Positions 1-12,800 of a stretch of 64,000 nt of DNA are shown in pieces. The notes under the pieces were generated by a model. That model did not search any database and was not told the DNA's origin. It saw nothing but the letters and a program-made list of their open reading frames with translations. How positions within the stretch are numbered: position 1 is the first letter of the stretch; each line of letters starts with the position of its first letter. Position numbers and translations under genes: made by a program. Source of the stretch: Phascolomyces articulosus. Lineage: Eukaryota; Mucoromycota; Mucoromycetes; Mucorales; Lichtheimiaceae. Location: contig JAIXMP010000054.1 in NCBI GenBank assembly GCA_025677815.1, forward strand, positions 123,634 to 187,633. Direction: 5' to 3'.

Positions 1-1186
1 TACAATTTTTTTCAGGAATAAAACACTCAGTTAGCAAATCTAGTTGCTCTCATTGTAGTTTTTTTAGGTGTATATTTATGACTTGGAATCTTCGGATCCT
101 TTTCCTTTTTCTCAAATGGTCTTTTTTGTTCCAACACAATATACATATTACTTATTGGATGTCCAATAAAAAGTGACTAGCCACGATGATGTTTCGTTTT
201 GGTTGAAAAGGCCCTTTTTTTTACTTTTTCTTTTTTTTAGCGATGATGGTTCTAGATTTTTGAGGATTAAAGCGTGGGTACAAATAGCGATAGTAAAAGT
301 GGGATCAACAAGAGCTTATTTTTATCACATCCTGAAACTGTAGCACAGTATAATACCTCTTACTGATATGCTGATCCAATCATCATCGGCGTGCTGATTA
401 TATTAAAACTCATGGTTGATAGAAACATCAATTTGTAACCAAATAATAAAACTGTTTTGGGCGAAGGAACGGTAGAGAACAATCAGGACAATCACGTTCC
501 TCCATTATTCTGATAACAGTGCATTAATGTAGTAGTTACTTTTTATTACTGAGAGCAGTTGTAATATATTGGCATATCAAAAAAAAAAGTTACTATAACA
601 AAAATACTAGATTCTACGTATTATTATGGACCTTGATAATTGCTCATTTTACTCATTCATGTTATTCCTTATCCGTTTTCTTGAAACCATTGATACGAGT
701 TCTGAACAACGTATTTTGACTAGTAGGATGGATAAATAATAATAATAAAAAATAAAGTAAATAATCATCAATGCAAGAAAGCAGACTAAAAAAAAGAAAA
801 AAACAAAGCATCCAGACGAGATTCTCACTGTTTTGGATTCATCTATCATGAACAAGTCGAATCAATCACAAAGCATCGTAAGTGCCGTAAATATACAGTC
901 AAACCCCGTTTTTTGCAATACCTCACTTTTAGCAACAAATTTCTAGGAATTGTTAGAAAAACATAATATCCGTCTCTAACTATTATAGCCCAAAGGGCAT
1001 AGTGTTAATTGAGAATTAAATAAAATAAAAAAAAACCCCTCATCTTTAAATATAAAAACATAATGGATTTTGCAACTTGCAACTTGAAACCATGGATGAC
1101 TACTTGCATCGTTATCCAGGGTGAAAAAACACCTTTAATATTTACTAACTATTGGCACATATTTTATACTTTATTTCCCATTACGT
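1..1186. other. AT-rich gene-poor DNA
   Basis: No supported gene. Open frames are short, rich in Phe, Tyr and Ile, and lack splice context or a recognisable domain. The stretch contains A and T runs and is bounded on the right by the solo LTR at 1187. Confidence 0.6.
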
Positions 1187-2259
1187 TGTTGCCCTGATAT
1201 TTGGTTTGGTGGTAATTTAGTGGTGATGAAAGTGTGAACACAATATGTGTTGCTTGTAAGATAGATAATAATTTATGATATGATAATTGAGTGTAAACAC
1301 CAAAATGTGTTAATCAGTTATATTTAATGATATTGAGTAACAGGGCTTTTGGTGAGCAACACGATGTTACTAATAAGATTTGCTTCTTATAATTACAATT
1401 CTTATAGCAACTAAAGTTTTTATATATCAGTTCGTGATATTTAGTGAGCACCAGTAATATTAACGTATATTACACCGATTAAAGCAACAGATATCAATAC
1501 TAATGTTTTAAGCAAGTATCTGTTTATATGTGATTATACAGCTATATTAGCGTGGATTCTTTAGGCCACAGTAAAATATATAATACGAATAATATATGAT
1601 ATATAATTGAATTATCGTTTGAAGTATAAAAAATGTATAACAAGTGAAGCTTGGATTAGCAGTTCTTGTTATTACAAAAGAGTAACTTGTGTAGTATGTT
1701 ACTATATGATATAATCCTTGATATAATGTCTTGAATTCAATGATAATAGTCAAAGTCAGGTATGTTACTTCCGACTGGTAATGATAATAGAATAAGGATC
1801 AGGAATGTTACGTCTGTCCTATATTGAAATGTTAAGCTTTCTTTAAGCTACAGTAAAATTAAAACAAGCCAGTTCGGTCTTGAGTGAATCAATACTCTTA
1901 AAATTTATGTATATGATAAAGAGAAGTATAATTGATTGATTTTATTTCAGTTACAAAATAGTGGGGTATTTATATGTTTTCCAATAATTAAATATTTCTA
2001 TCCTAAGTAACAACATGTGAAGATACTGCGGTTGCTACGAGGTACTGCGGTAATAAATGAATGTCCAATAATAATATTATGTGTTGAATAAGTGATAATT
2101 ATGTTTATAAGTATGTTGCTGCGGTGTATATGTATCTCTTGTTAATTGGAAGATACCAAAAGGTAAGATAATCCGATGTTGTCGCAGTAACAGTATTTAT
2201 ATATAGAGTTGTTTCGTAGTAATAATGGTAATAACTGCGGTTCTTTCTGGGGGGTTACA
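1187..2259. mobile_element. Solo LTR with 4-bp target duplication
   Basis: The element begins TGTTGCCCTG and ends GGGGTTACA, giving TG...CA termini. It is flanked on both sides by ACGT (1183-1186 and 2260-2263), a probable target-site duplication. Read on the minus strand it starts TGTAACCCCCC and ends GGGCAACA, which is the more LTR-like orientation. The first 400 bp recur at 51941-52340 with scattered transitions. No coding region lies inside or beside it, so it is best explained as a solo LTR left after recombination. The family is not identified. Confidence 0.6.
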
Positions 2260-2263
2260 ACGT

Positions 2264-4224
2264 TAAACACAAAATAATAAAACTATCTTTAATAGATAAT
2301 TCATAATATCTCACCATTATAACACGTGTACACATTTTATTTCAAAAATATTATTAGAGAAAGTAGTCAATTTAAATTTTGTCTTCATAGAATAAAAATG
2401 ACAAAGTATATAACAATAGAAACATCAGTGATACGTGTATTTTTATGCACATTTTATGATGGTCAAGTTTTTAACATAGGGTATGTAGTATAGTAGATAG
2501 ATATTATTATTATTGGGGATAAATTGGATTTGAGAAGAAAATTACACATGAAGACTCTAATTATGAATCAGTATACTGCATCTGCATGGATGTTATATGT
2601 TTTGAATACCTGGTAGCATATTCACTTTAGAAAAAAAAATATTCAGAATATATTCAAATGTTTGTATGTGCAAAATACCCTAAATTTGAATTTATCTCGA
2701 ATATTTTTTTAAGTATCTTTTGAATATGCATACTTTTGTTTATATTTCGAATATATTTCGAATATTTTTGCCTTTTTAACAATGAAAAATATTCAGGATA
2801 TATTCAAAATATATTTGAAGCAGAATCTTTTTTGAACTTGTAAATTTTTTTATGAATTTAAAATATACATATTGTGATTTTTTTTTTTTTTTTGCATCTA
2901 CGAGTATTTTTTGAATATCTTTTTTTCTAAGGTGTTATCTAACTTTGAAATGTATACTGCTTCCTAATAGCAATCGAACAACCAAATCATGCTCTATTAT
3001 GTTCAGTCTCAAGTTCTCTGTGGGATGCAAACTGGTATCAATGAAATGTTAAGAGGGTAATCAAGCATTTTGTTCAAATCTCCATACTTTTAATATCAAC
3101 TTTTATGTACATTTACCTCACCTGTAGCATTGCTTTTTTGCTGCCGCTTTAGATTCAAGGGCAGAAATTAAACACACAGAATCAAGACCAACAGGTTTAC
3201 TGACCTACCAAAACCAAGAAGATAATCACTAAGCCATCTCAAGGAAGATATACATAAAAAATATCCCAGTCTTTAGTCATGGTATCTCTGCATACTTCTT
3301 TTTCTTCTTCGTAGTACCACTATTATTATCTTTTCTGTATTACTTTTCCTTGTTTTTATACAAATAATAAAGGATTCTTTTTCTTTTTCCATTATGCATT
3401 TATTTGCTTCTATAATATTTCTTATAGAAATATCAGCGTGGTAATTTATATCAATAGCTAAATGAAATCATTTCAATATCTTTTATAAAAAATAAATCCA
3501 AATAGGAATACTATTTGAAATCTTTCTTAATAATCAATCATTTTTGAGTTGTTATTAGTGGATATATAATAGTATGGATGATGATACAAGAAATCCGTTA
3601 TATCCTTATTTAGTAATTGATCTTGCCAATCTTAAATTAATACCATGAGTACCTTTTGGATGTTCAACGACCCATGAGAAGGTGATAAACCTTCCTAATA
3701 TGTAGGTGCATAAAATAGTAATTGGGAGGAATACATAGAGAACAAATTTAATGGATTTATTATGGAATTCGTTGAATATACATAAGGATGTAATAAAATA
3801 AATATGACACCTCTACTAGTAGTAACATGAACAAACTGCCAAAGAATCCACCTAAAGAACCACATCAACAAGAATAATGGTTTCGTATCTGACCAAACCT
3901 GTGTGCTATTTCGTATAATATCGACTATTGCTGCCATCCGAATGAAGACTTTACACCTAGTAAAGACCCTGATCCAGGCAGACTTTTACTTAAATAGATA
4001 CAATATGCTAACAAAAATCCCTTCGACCGCTTGTCACGACGTCACCAAAACCTCCACAACATTGGCAATGAATCACAATTCTTCTATGAGGCAAGCTAGA
4101 TTTTTTTTTCTATCTGACTACTTATATAACTCAAAAAAACATACCTTCTCCTAGATATTTATCTACGACAGCCTTTCAAATTACCAAAACCAATTCTCAT
4201 TTTTTTATCTCTTAACATTTTCCC
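2264..4224. other. AT-rich intergenic DNA with GAATATATTC-type repeats
   Basis: No supported gene. Positions 2635-2930 are very AT-rich and repeat variants of GAATATATTC and TTCGAATAT, ending in a T run at 2878-2894. A hydrophobic minus-strand frame at 3695-3937 and a plus-strand frame at 3903-4154 overlap each other and show no domain, so neither is called. Confidence 0.5.
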
Positions 4225-4345
4225 TTTTACCCCAAGATTTTTTCATATCACTTTGCCTAACAGGATCAGACTAGAGCGGATATGTCCTATTTTAGACGCA
4301 GCGTTCATTTGGTCATTTTTATTCTTTTTCTTTTAATAAACTTTA
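4225..4345 (+). pseudogene. Exon-like fragment, diverged copy of 5274-5390
   Basis: A TTTTTTCATATC tract and a CTAACAG acceptor precede a frame reading DQTRADMSYFRRS. The sequence at 5274-5390 has the same layout: TTTTTTCATATC, an acceptor, then DRDKVDMSCKMQRT. The two segments are clearly related but diverged. No continuous gene can be built around either copy, so they look like duplicated exon debris. Parent gene unknown. Confidence 0.25.
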
Positions 4346-5049
4346 ATCTATTAGTAGTAACAATGGTAAGCACAGGATTTGTTTTATTGGGTAGACGCTT
4401 CAATGATTTTGTTTACGTAAAGTACTTTATGATCAACTTGATTACACATCTTGGAAAACAAGGTGATGACGAGAGACACGTCATAAGATACCTCTTCAAA
4501 AATATTATTATATAATAGGTGGATTTTATTAGGAGAATCCTATATAATATTGTTTCATTTTCTGCTGTTTCTCTTTTCAATAGTACGATATTTTATTGGT
4601 GTGGCAATTGACGTTTTATCTCATTCTACTGACACCTACGTCATATATTACTTGATCTTCTTTCTCTTTCCTTTCTTTTTGTTTTGTATATGGTATAATT
4701 AACTGATTATACTTTCGAATATATGGTAAAATAATGATAATGGAATTTGATACTTATTCTATTTCTCCTAATCCACTTTGTATAAATTTCTCTCCTTTTG
4801 CCATATGATAGATTCGAGAGACTTTGTTATCCGTTATCATCATGGAATCCCTAAATACCAAGTTTTACTGATGGTATATGCACAAGGAGACTGAGGGAGT
4901 TGAATCATACATGATATAACATGGATTGACTATTACCAATATTGAGTGTTGTGGTGGATCAAATCATTGCAGCGGGAAAGAAGGATACTTTTATGATATA
5001 CGTCGTATATGAGGTAATTATTAATAAAATGACAAGAATTTAAGTTATA

Positions 5050-5390
5050 GTGATACATAGTCATCCACTACAAGACGTTTCTATAATGCAACAAAAACCA
5101 ATCTTTTGCATTGACCCTGGAGTTGTTAAGGATGTACTATATTATCAATTTGCAGAAATTTCATCACCACAATTAGAAGTTTTTAAAACGATTGTTCATA
5201 CGTATTATTTTCCCTTTCTCATGAAATATATCAATGGCTCCAATACTACGCATAACAAACGGACTTACAGGCGCGTAAATTTTTTCATATCTCTCTACCA
5301 TGTAGGATCGGGATAAAGTGGACATGTCTTGTAAGATGCAGCGTACAATTAGTCATTATTTTAAATTAAATAAACTCTTCATCTACATCA
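5050..5390 (+). pseudogene. Two adjacent exon-like segments, parent gene unidentified
   Basis: A frame from about 5060 to 5275 follows a possible acceptor (ACATAG) and ends at a possible donor (GTAAAT). It encodes a segment with IDPGVVKDVLYYQFAEISS. After an intron-like gap of about 30 bp a second segment (DRDKVDMSCKMQRT) begins at a TAG acceptor near 5306. Amino-acid use is more protein-like than in neighbouring frames. The pattern faintly recalls the N-terminal tail of dynein heavy chains, but that is a guess. No start codon, downstream exons or intact gene were found. Confidence 0.25.
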
Positions 5391-5639
5391 CACAAACGAT
5401 ATTAAGCTTGTATCAATTTATATATACATCAATCGTCTCCATATCATGCAGTTGGTTCCTGGTGCTCTACAACAACAACAACCAATGACTACATTTTTAA
5501 ATCGAAAAACACACTTTTATAGAAACAACTTTATATATGTCAAAAAAAAAACTGATTGCCTACTATATATTTTTTTAGTCATTTATTTTTCTTTTCAGCA
5601 TTCATATAAAAAGGATGAAAGGATTTAAAGAAAAAAAAA

Positions 5640-7896
5640 TTGATTAAAAGTATTTTGGATACCGAGAACTTTTACTGGTTTTTGGATACAGCATTTGCTG
5701 CCTTCAGAGAGCTAATCGGAAAAAAAAGTAATTCAAATAATGCTTTGAACACATTAAATAGCAGATTAATAACAGCCTGATTTATTCAATGATTCTTTAG
5801 TTGCTGCAAAGCACGATGATTGATGAAAATTCGAGCTCTGCCACTCCTATATACAACGATAAACTATCATTACACTACTGAAAAGAATCTCAACAACAAC
5901 AATAGCAGCAGCCAACATGAATAGATGGGATCTTATTATACCATTATTTTGCAATAATAATAGCCATACATTATATATTCTTTTATTTATATATATCTAC
6001 TTGCTAGTCTGAATGACATATTATATAGATCTTTTATTATATTATTTCAATATAACTACCTTAATAAATATGACTATGCTCATCATCAAAACGACTTGAT
6101 GAAAAAAGAAACTAATTCCTTGTGAATCTCTAGTTTTTTTTTGCATATATGTGAAACATGAATGGTTATTGTTAGTTTTATACATTTAAGGTAGTATAGT
6201 CGTGTATTACATTAAAAGAAATCTAACTATTACTATAAAATATTTGAGCCTGGTACTTGGGACTCTATCCAATAACCCTGCGCCACCGTTTCATTTTTCT
6301 CACATGAACGTAATAGATGAATACTGTATACTAAACCAAAAGAATGAGTCTAAAGAACGCACAAAATTGTCATGCTATATATTATTTACGTAAGTATCGA
6401 AGATATTTTAATTTTTATTGACTTGATGATTATGTTTAATGTTGTCGTCCTATAGATAGGCTCGTTATATTATAATATTATAAAACAATCTGAGAAGAGA
6501 AGGTCTATTTTATTATTTGTTCTAGATTTTAGCTATTTTGTTGTTAGGCGATGAAAAACACGTTCTTGACTCTCCCAAAAAAAAAAAAAAGGGTTCGTTC
6601 GAGGTTCATTGATTTATAATCGCTGTAGTGTAAGGTTTCTCAAATTTCATAGTATTTGTTGTACTACTTTATTTTATCCATCTACCTCGAATGTTGTACT
6701 ATGACTGGTCAATTTAATCCAACAAGTAACAATAACAAACATGTTCCAAACCCCAATCATTTTTATTACATATTACAATGATCGGAAGTTACAAAACTTT
6801 TTTCATATTATGCAGGTCCCCGTTTATAGAGTTGGTAACAGATCCTTTAAAAAATTTGGGGGGGGGGAGGATAGGGAGGTTTCCTTGATGAATGTCCAAG
6901 TTGATTATATAAAACAGGATTATATAAATGGTTGTAACTAAGTACCCGTTTTTTTTTAGGAATATAAAATTATTATTACTAGTTAACTCTTCTTTTTTCT
7001 TTCTTTCATCATTATCGATGATACTACTTATGTAAATAGTATTTTATATCTTTTGTCATTTATATAAAATAACATGCGATCCAACACAGATCTACCGCAT
7101 TATCTTTCCTTGTCTAACTAACCCCCTATCCATACATATCTCAGATATATTCTTACATTTTTCTTGATTGTTCTTTTTCTTTCATCGTATGGATTACGCA
7201 TCCTTATGACGGCAGTAGTATTTAAATATTGGCGATTCAAATTATCATGAAGATTATCGTAACTAGAATATATCAACAATAAAGATCTCAAAGGACAATC
7301 ACCTAGATACTACTCTATTTTTTTTAGACGCATCCTACATGTATCCATGGCAATTAAATCGTTCAATAAGTGGATGATCCATCATTTATCATTATTATTA
7401 AAAAAAATAAGGAGACACTGTTGCCACTTTACATATATATAAATCGAATTATTGGAAATACTATCATACAATTGGATCGATAAGACAAACAAGTTTAAAT
7501 ATTCATATACATTTACGTAATAATTCTTTATTTTTGCGTAAAACAAAAGTATACCATAATAATATATACATACTCTTATCATGATTACAAAGCAGCAAGT
7601 ATTAAAATGAAGGGATGATGATGCATATTTAATATAATCCTTCTTCTTGCCAGCAAACCAACCCATCATTTTCTATACTTTATTTTTATTGGTCAAAAAA
7701 GTTCAACCGCAGAAGAGAGAAGAGCCAAAGAAAAAGGTTCGCACTATTTATTTTTCTCTTTCTTTTTTTTTGTGCTTTTGCCCATTTGCGCCTTTTTTAT
7801 TTCAATAACCAACAACAATTAAAACACGTTGAAAAAAAAACAACACAACCTTTTTAAAAAGTAAAAATACATTAATAAGGAAAAAAAAAAGAAACA
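5640..7896. other. Gene-poor DNA and promoter region of the SR-protein gene
   Basis: No supported gene from 5640 to about 7680. A G9 run lies at 6859-6867. From 7680 to the ATG at 7897 the sequence becomes rich in pyrimidine tracts, then A runs directly before the start codon, as in the other promoters of this window. This is presumably the promoter and 5' leader of the splicing factor gene. Confidence 0.5.
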
Positions 7897-9164
7897 ATGG
7901 GACACAGAGTCTATATTGGAAGACTTGCACGTGATGCATCAAGAAGAGATCTTGAACGATTGTTTAGAGGATATGGTCGATTGGAAGAAGCTACAGTAAA
8001 AACTGGATTTGGATTTGTGGAATTCGCCGACAGAAGAGATGCAGAAGATGCTGTTCATGATCTTCATGGAACGCGCTTTTTAGGTCATAGGTAAATGTTT
8101 TTGAATGGGGGGAAAGGAGATTTTTTATTATTATTATTTCTTTTTTGTGAATCGTCCCATTTTTTTTTATAAAAGAAGTTGCTGTTGTTGTTTTCACATG
8201 GATATCTCTCTATATGCGCGTTGATACATATATATATATATTTAATTTGTTGTTTTGCTTATAAAGAAAAACTTGTTATTATATAAAAATAGAATCATTG
8301 TGGAAGAAGCTATGAATCGACGTCGCGGTGGTGACCGTGATCGGTAAGTTTTTTCGTGTGAGAAAAAAAAACAAATAGGATAAACTTTTGCAATACATAA
8401 CACAACAATTGATTTTTTAATTTTAGTGTGAATCGAATCATTGTTAAGAATATTACACCAGAAAGCACTTGGCAGGTAAAAAGCATGATAAATAGATTTT
8501 AGTAAGAAGGAGATTGTATATACTGATATATCATTACATATAGGATTTGAAAGACTTGATGAAAAAGGCGGGTCGCGTTACATTTGCAGATATTCTTAAA
8601 GATCGTGATGGTGAAGGGTTAGTTTTTTTTTTTTTATACTAAAAGCTGAATATTCTTTCATAGGGAATAAATAGACTGACATATATATATATATATATCA
8701 AATTATATAGTGTTGTTGAATTTGCACATCGTGAAGATATGAAGTATGCATTACGTGAATTGGATAATGCTCGTTTGAATGGACAACGTATCAGTTTAAG
8801 TGAAGCAGTAAGTTGTTTGTTTTTATTTATTTATATTTTTCCAACGCTTTTAAATTCAAAGACCGGTCCAATTGAATGTCGTTATGAATAGGGTCGTAGG
8901 AGGAGATCATCTCGAAGTCGTAGTCGTTCCCCAGATGATTCAAGAAGAGGACGATCTCGATCTAGATCGCGTTCTGCATCCATGGAACGAAGAAAAGAAG
9001 ATGAAGATGATCGTATGGAGGATGATGAAAAAGATGATTATCGTACACCTTCACCTTCTACAAGAGAAAGAAAAGAAAGGGATGATGAAGATGAAGAGGA
9101 CAAGCGTAGTATCCATAGTGATGATCGTAGTGATGGTAACGAACATCAAAGTGATAGGGATTAA
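7897..9164 (+). CDS. SR-type splicing factor with two RRMs
   Basis: Predicted nuclear pre-mRNA splicing regulator of the SRSF4/5/6 or Srp2 type. Exons are 7897-8090, 8293-8343, 8427-8475, 8544-8617, 8711-8807 and 8892-9164. All introns are GT-AG and phases match, giving 245 residues. RRM1 (about residues 3-75) shows RNP2 VYIGRL and RNP1 GFGFVEF. RRM2 (about 85-155) has RIIVKNI and the STWQDLKDLMKKAG segment, which matches the SWQDLKD signature of the second RRM of SR proteins. The tail begins with an RS stretch (RSSRSRSRSPDD, then GRSRSRSRS) and ends in a charged Asp/Glu/Lys/Arg region. The RS domain binds other SR proteins and is the usual target of SRPK-type kinases (family knowledge). The start is the first ATG after an A-rich leader, directly before RRM1. 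Confidence 0.92.
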
Positions 9165-9868
9165 TTAGCAAAATTTATATATACATTTTCACCAACAACA
9201 ATAACCATTCGCTATTTGGGAATAATCCTAGTGTTCTTTTATTAAACCATTGGTCGTTTGTGTATACATATAAAGAAGTTGATTACACAAAAAAACCGTA
9301 CATTTGATATATAAAAAGAAGGGTATTAAAAAAGAAGAAGAGGCCCATTGGAAAGACAAATGTTAATAGTGAAAAGAGTTAAAAATATCAAACAACGTGT
9401 TGATACACCACGAATGGAGTGAATGGCGGGTATTTTCATCCAGAGAAAAAATGGATGGAAGTACAAAAAAAGACTAGTGTAGGACAAAGTATATTTTTTC
9501 AGGTGATTTTTTAGTAGTACTACTTTATCCAGTGTTCAATGTTTCTCCCCCAAATTCATTTTACACGTTTTACGCCCAAAAAACCAAAGGCTCTAGACTT
9601 TTTGTTGGATGAAGATGATTATTTGATTATATTTGATTTTCTCTTTCTTTTTTTTTCTCTTCTTCTTCTCCTCCATTCATTTTTTTTAATAATTTCTTTA
9701 CCATTCTTTTTTCTTTTTTGTTCGTTTGTTTTTGATAAACAACACAAACACACATAACCAATTCCTTTCTTATATATATTCATACATACCCTTCCCCTTC
9801 TTTTAATTATCTCATAATAATAAAAAAACAACATACACCCCCCTTATAAATTAATGGCTGGTTTTTAG
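9165..9868. other. Intergenic region with pyrimidine-rich promoter
   Basis: The first half is presumably the 3' UTR of the SR gene. From about 9640 to 9770 there is a long CT-rich tract on the plus strand, followed by TATATATATTCATACATA and the ATG at 9869. It is read as promoter and leader of the mucin gene. Frames here are low-complexity and are not called. Confidence 0.5.
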
Positions 9869-12800
9869 ATGATTATTAAAAGGAAATCTTCTTTCAGCTC
9901 ATTTTATTTACGCGCTTTCGTATACCTCTTTTTCTTTTCATTCTTCATTGCGTCGTTGAATCTTGTTTCTGTTTCTGCTGCCGAGGACGATGACGAGTCA
10001 TCATTACAAGACCATGTAATTATTCTTATTTTTCTCTTTTTTAATAATACATAATAAAAATCAATTCAAATACAGAAAAGCTTTAATATTTGAAACAAAA
10101 CCCTATTATTTCATATAAAATATAACCTTACATTCTCACACCCTTATTTTATTTTTCAGGTCCATTCCGCATCCGCTAGTGATATAAGCTCCAGTGTTCA
10201 TGCATCAAGAACGGTGTCTGCTCATGATCCAGAAGAAACAGATCCCGATTTTTGGGATAAAGTAACCAAATTCTTTCATGGGGAAGATCAGGACGATGCA
10301 ATCACTGCGAAGCCAACACCGACACCTTCTGATTCCGATGATGCTCATGTAGAAGCAGATCAAGAAGAAGAAGAAGAGTCTTCATCTTCAGACACTGTGA
10401 AATCAACGCCTATGGATAAAGACGATGACGTTGTTGAAGCTTCAACTACTGGATCACCTACACCTACATCATCTGCACCATCATATAAAAATGATGATGA
10501 TGTTGACGAGGAAGAGCAAAAATCGGCAGATAAGGCAAAGCAATCGGACGATGAAGAAGAACAGAAATCGTCAGACAAGACAAAACAATCCGACGATAAA
10601 GAATCTACTTCAGATGATGCAAAGCAAACCGATGATGAAGAAGAACAAAAATCTTCAGACAAGGCAAAACAATCGGACGACGATGAAGCATCAACATCAG
10701 ACGAAGAAGAACAGAAATTGTCAGACAAGGCAGAACAATCCGACGATAAAGAATCTACTTCAGATGATGCAAAGCAAACCGATGATGATGAAGAACAAAA
10801 ATCTTCAGACAAGGCAAAACAATCGGACGACGATGAAGCATCAACATCAGACGAAGAAGAACAGAAATCGTCAGACAAGGCAGAACAATCCGACGATAAA
10901 GAATCTACTTCAGATGATGCAAAGCAAACCGATGATGATGAAGAACAAAAATCTTCAGACAAGGCAAAACAATCGGACGACGATGAAGAATCAACATCAG
11001 ACGAAGCAAAGAAATCAAAAGACGACGAAGAAAAATCTTCAGATAAAGCCAACCAGTCCGACGACGATGAAGAAGAAAAAGAAGACGAAGCTGCTGCTGC
11101 ATCTATTACGAAAAAGGCCCAAGAAACAAAAACACCTACATCGACAACGACAACGACAACTAAAACTACCACCACGACAACTACAACAAAAACGCCTGAA
11201 CCTTCTTCTGATGATGATGAAAAAGAGCAAGACCCTGTTGCGAGCTGGTTCTCGAGTGTATTCAACCCACCTAAAAAATCAGAATCTGTTTCTTCTTCAT
11301 GTGAAGATGACGATGAAAGTGATGAATGTGTTGCTTCCAAGACAACCACCACAACCACCGCCAAGCCTACTGAAACACCCGAAGAATCATGCAATCCCGA
11401 AAAAGATGATGATTGCGATGCTGCTGATGCTAGCAAAACCACTTCAGCCCCTGCAGAAACAACTACACCACCACCTTCTGAAGAATGTGATGAAGACGAT
11501 GATACTTGCAAAGCCGTAGGAGGTGGTAGTAAAACAAAAACACCTACACCTACTGAAACACCTAAAGAATCATGCGATCCGGAAAAAGATGACGATTGTA
11601 AATCCGTTGTTACTTCTACTACCACAACCTCTGCTCCAGCTGAAATTACATCACCTCCTACTAAAGAATGTGACAAGGATGATGATGATTGCAAAGAATC
11701 AGCATTGAGTTCGACGTCTACTACTACTACCACAGCTGAATTGACCGATAGCGTGGGATGTCATTTATTGACCGACGGTGCTTTACTTGGTTGTGATGGT
11801 GGTGCTACACCTACTGGTACTCCCTCTGTTTCTGAAAGTGTTTCCGCCACTGTGACTCCTGCGCCAACTGATGATGATGATGGTGCAAAGAAACCAAGTG
11901 AAACCACCAGTGATTTGACGGAATCCTTTTCTGTTAGCAAAAGTTATGATGGTTCAACTACATATTGGACTACCTATACTACTTTGGTGCCTGAGCCTAC
12001 TCAATCCCCCTCTGAATCAGCAGAACAAAGTGACCGTGATGAAGGAAAAGCGACGACATCACCTACTCCATCTCCTTCTTTCTCCAATGAAGTGAGTGGT
12101 AGTGACGACGAAGAATCTTCTACACCTACAGAAACACCTACAGAAACACCCACAGAAACACCCACAGAAACACCCACAGAAACGCCTGAACCAAGCGAAA
12201 GTGCCAGCGAAAGTGCCAGCGAAAGTGTTAGCGAAAGTGCTAGCGAAAGTGCTAGCGAAAGTGTTAGCGAAAGTGCTAGCGAAAGCGCCAGTGAAACTGC
12301 TAGTCCTAGTGAAGGTGAAGAAGAACCTTCATCCTCTGATGCTGGAGCTGGTATCATTGCTTCTCCTACGGTAACAACTACAACAACCACAACCACAACC
12401 ACTCCTGGTGAAGAACAACTTACTCCTACAGCTACAGCCACCACGACCGAGGAGCCAACACCTACACCCACTGATGACGGCGATGATGATGATAAGAAGG
12501 ATCATGATACATTTACACCTTCCTCCACCTATAAATACGAAACGTATTCTTGGCTCACGAATACATTTAGTATTCCTTTGGGAACTGATTCGCCTACACC
12601 TACCCCAACCACAACCACAACGACTACGCCACCTGATGAAACCACCCGTCCTCCTCATAATGGTGATGATGATTCAGAAACTACGACACCAACAAAATCT
12701 CCTTCGGATAATGATGATGATACTACCACTACGACCACGACTACAGAAGCACCTAGTCCATCACCATCTGATAATGGAGATGATCAAGAACAAGAAAACT

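Noticed and set aside
10360..11733. 457-codon open frame on the minus strand
   Set aside because: It lies antisense to the mucin repeats, reads as Ser/Val runs complementary to Asp/Glu and Thr codons, and has no independent gene signals.
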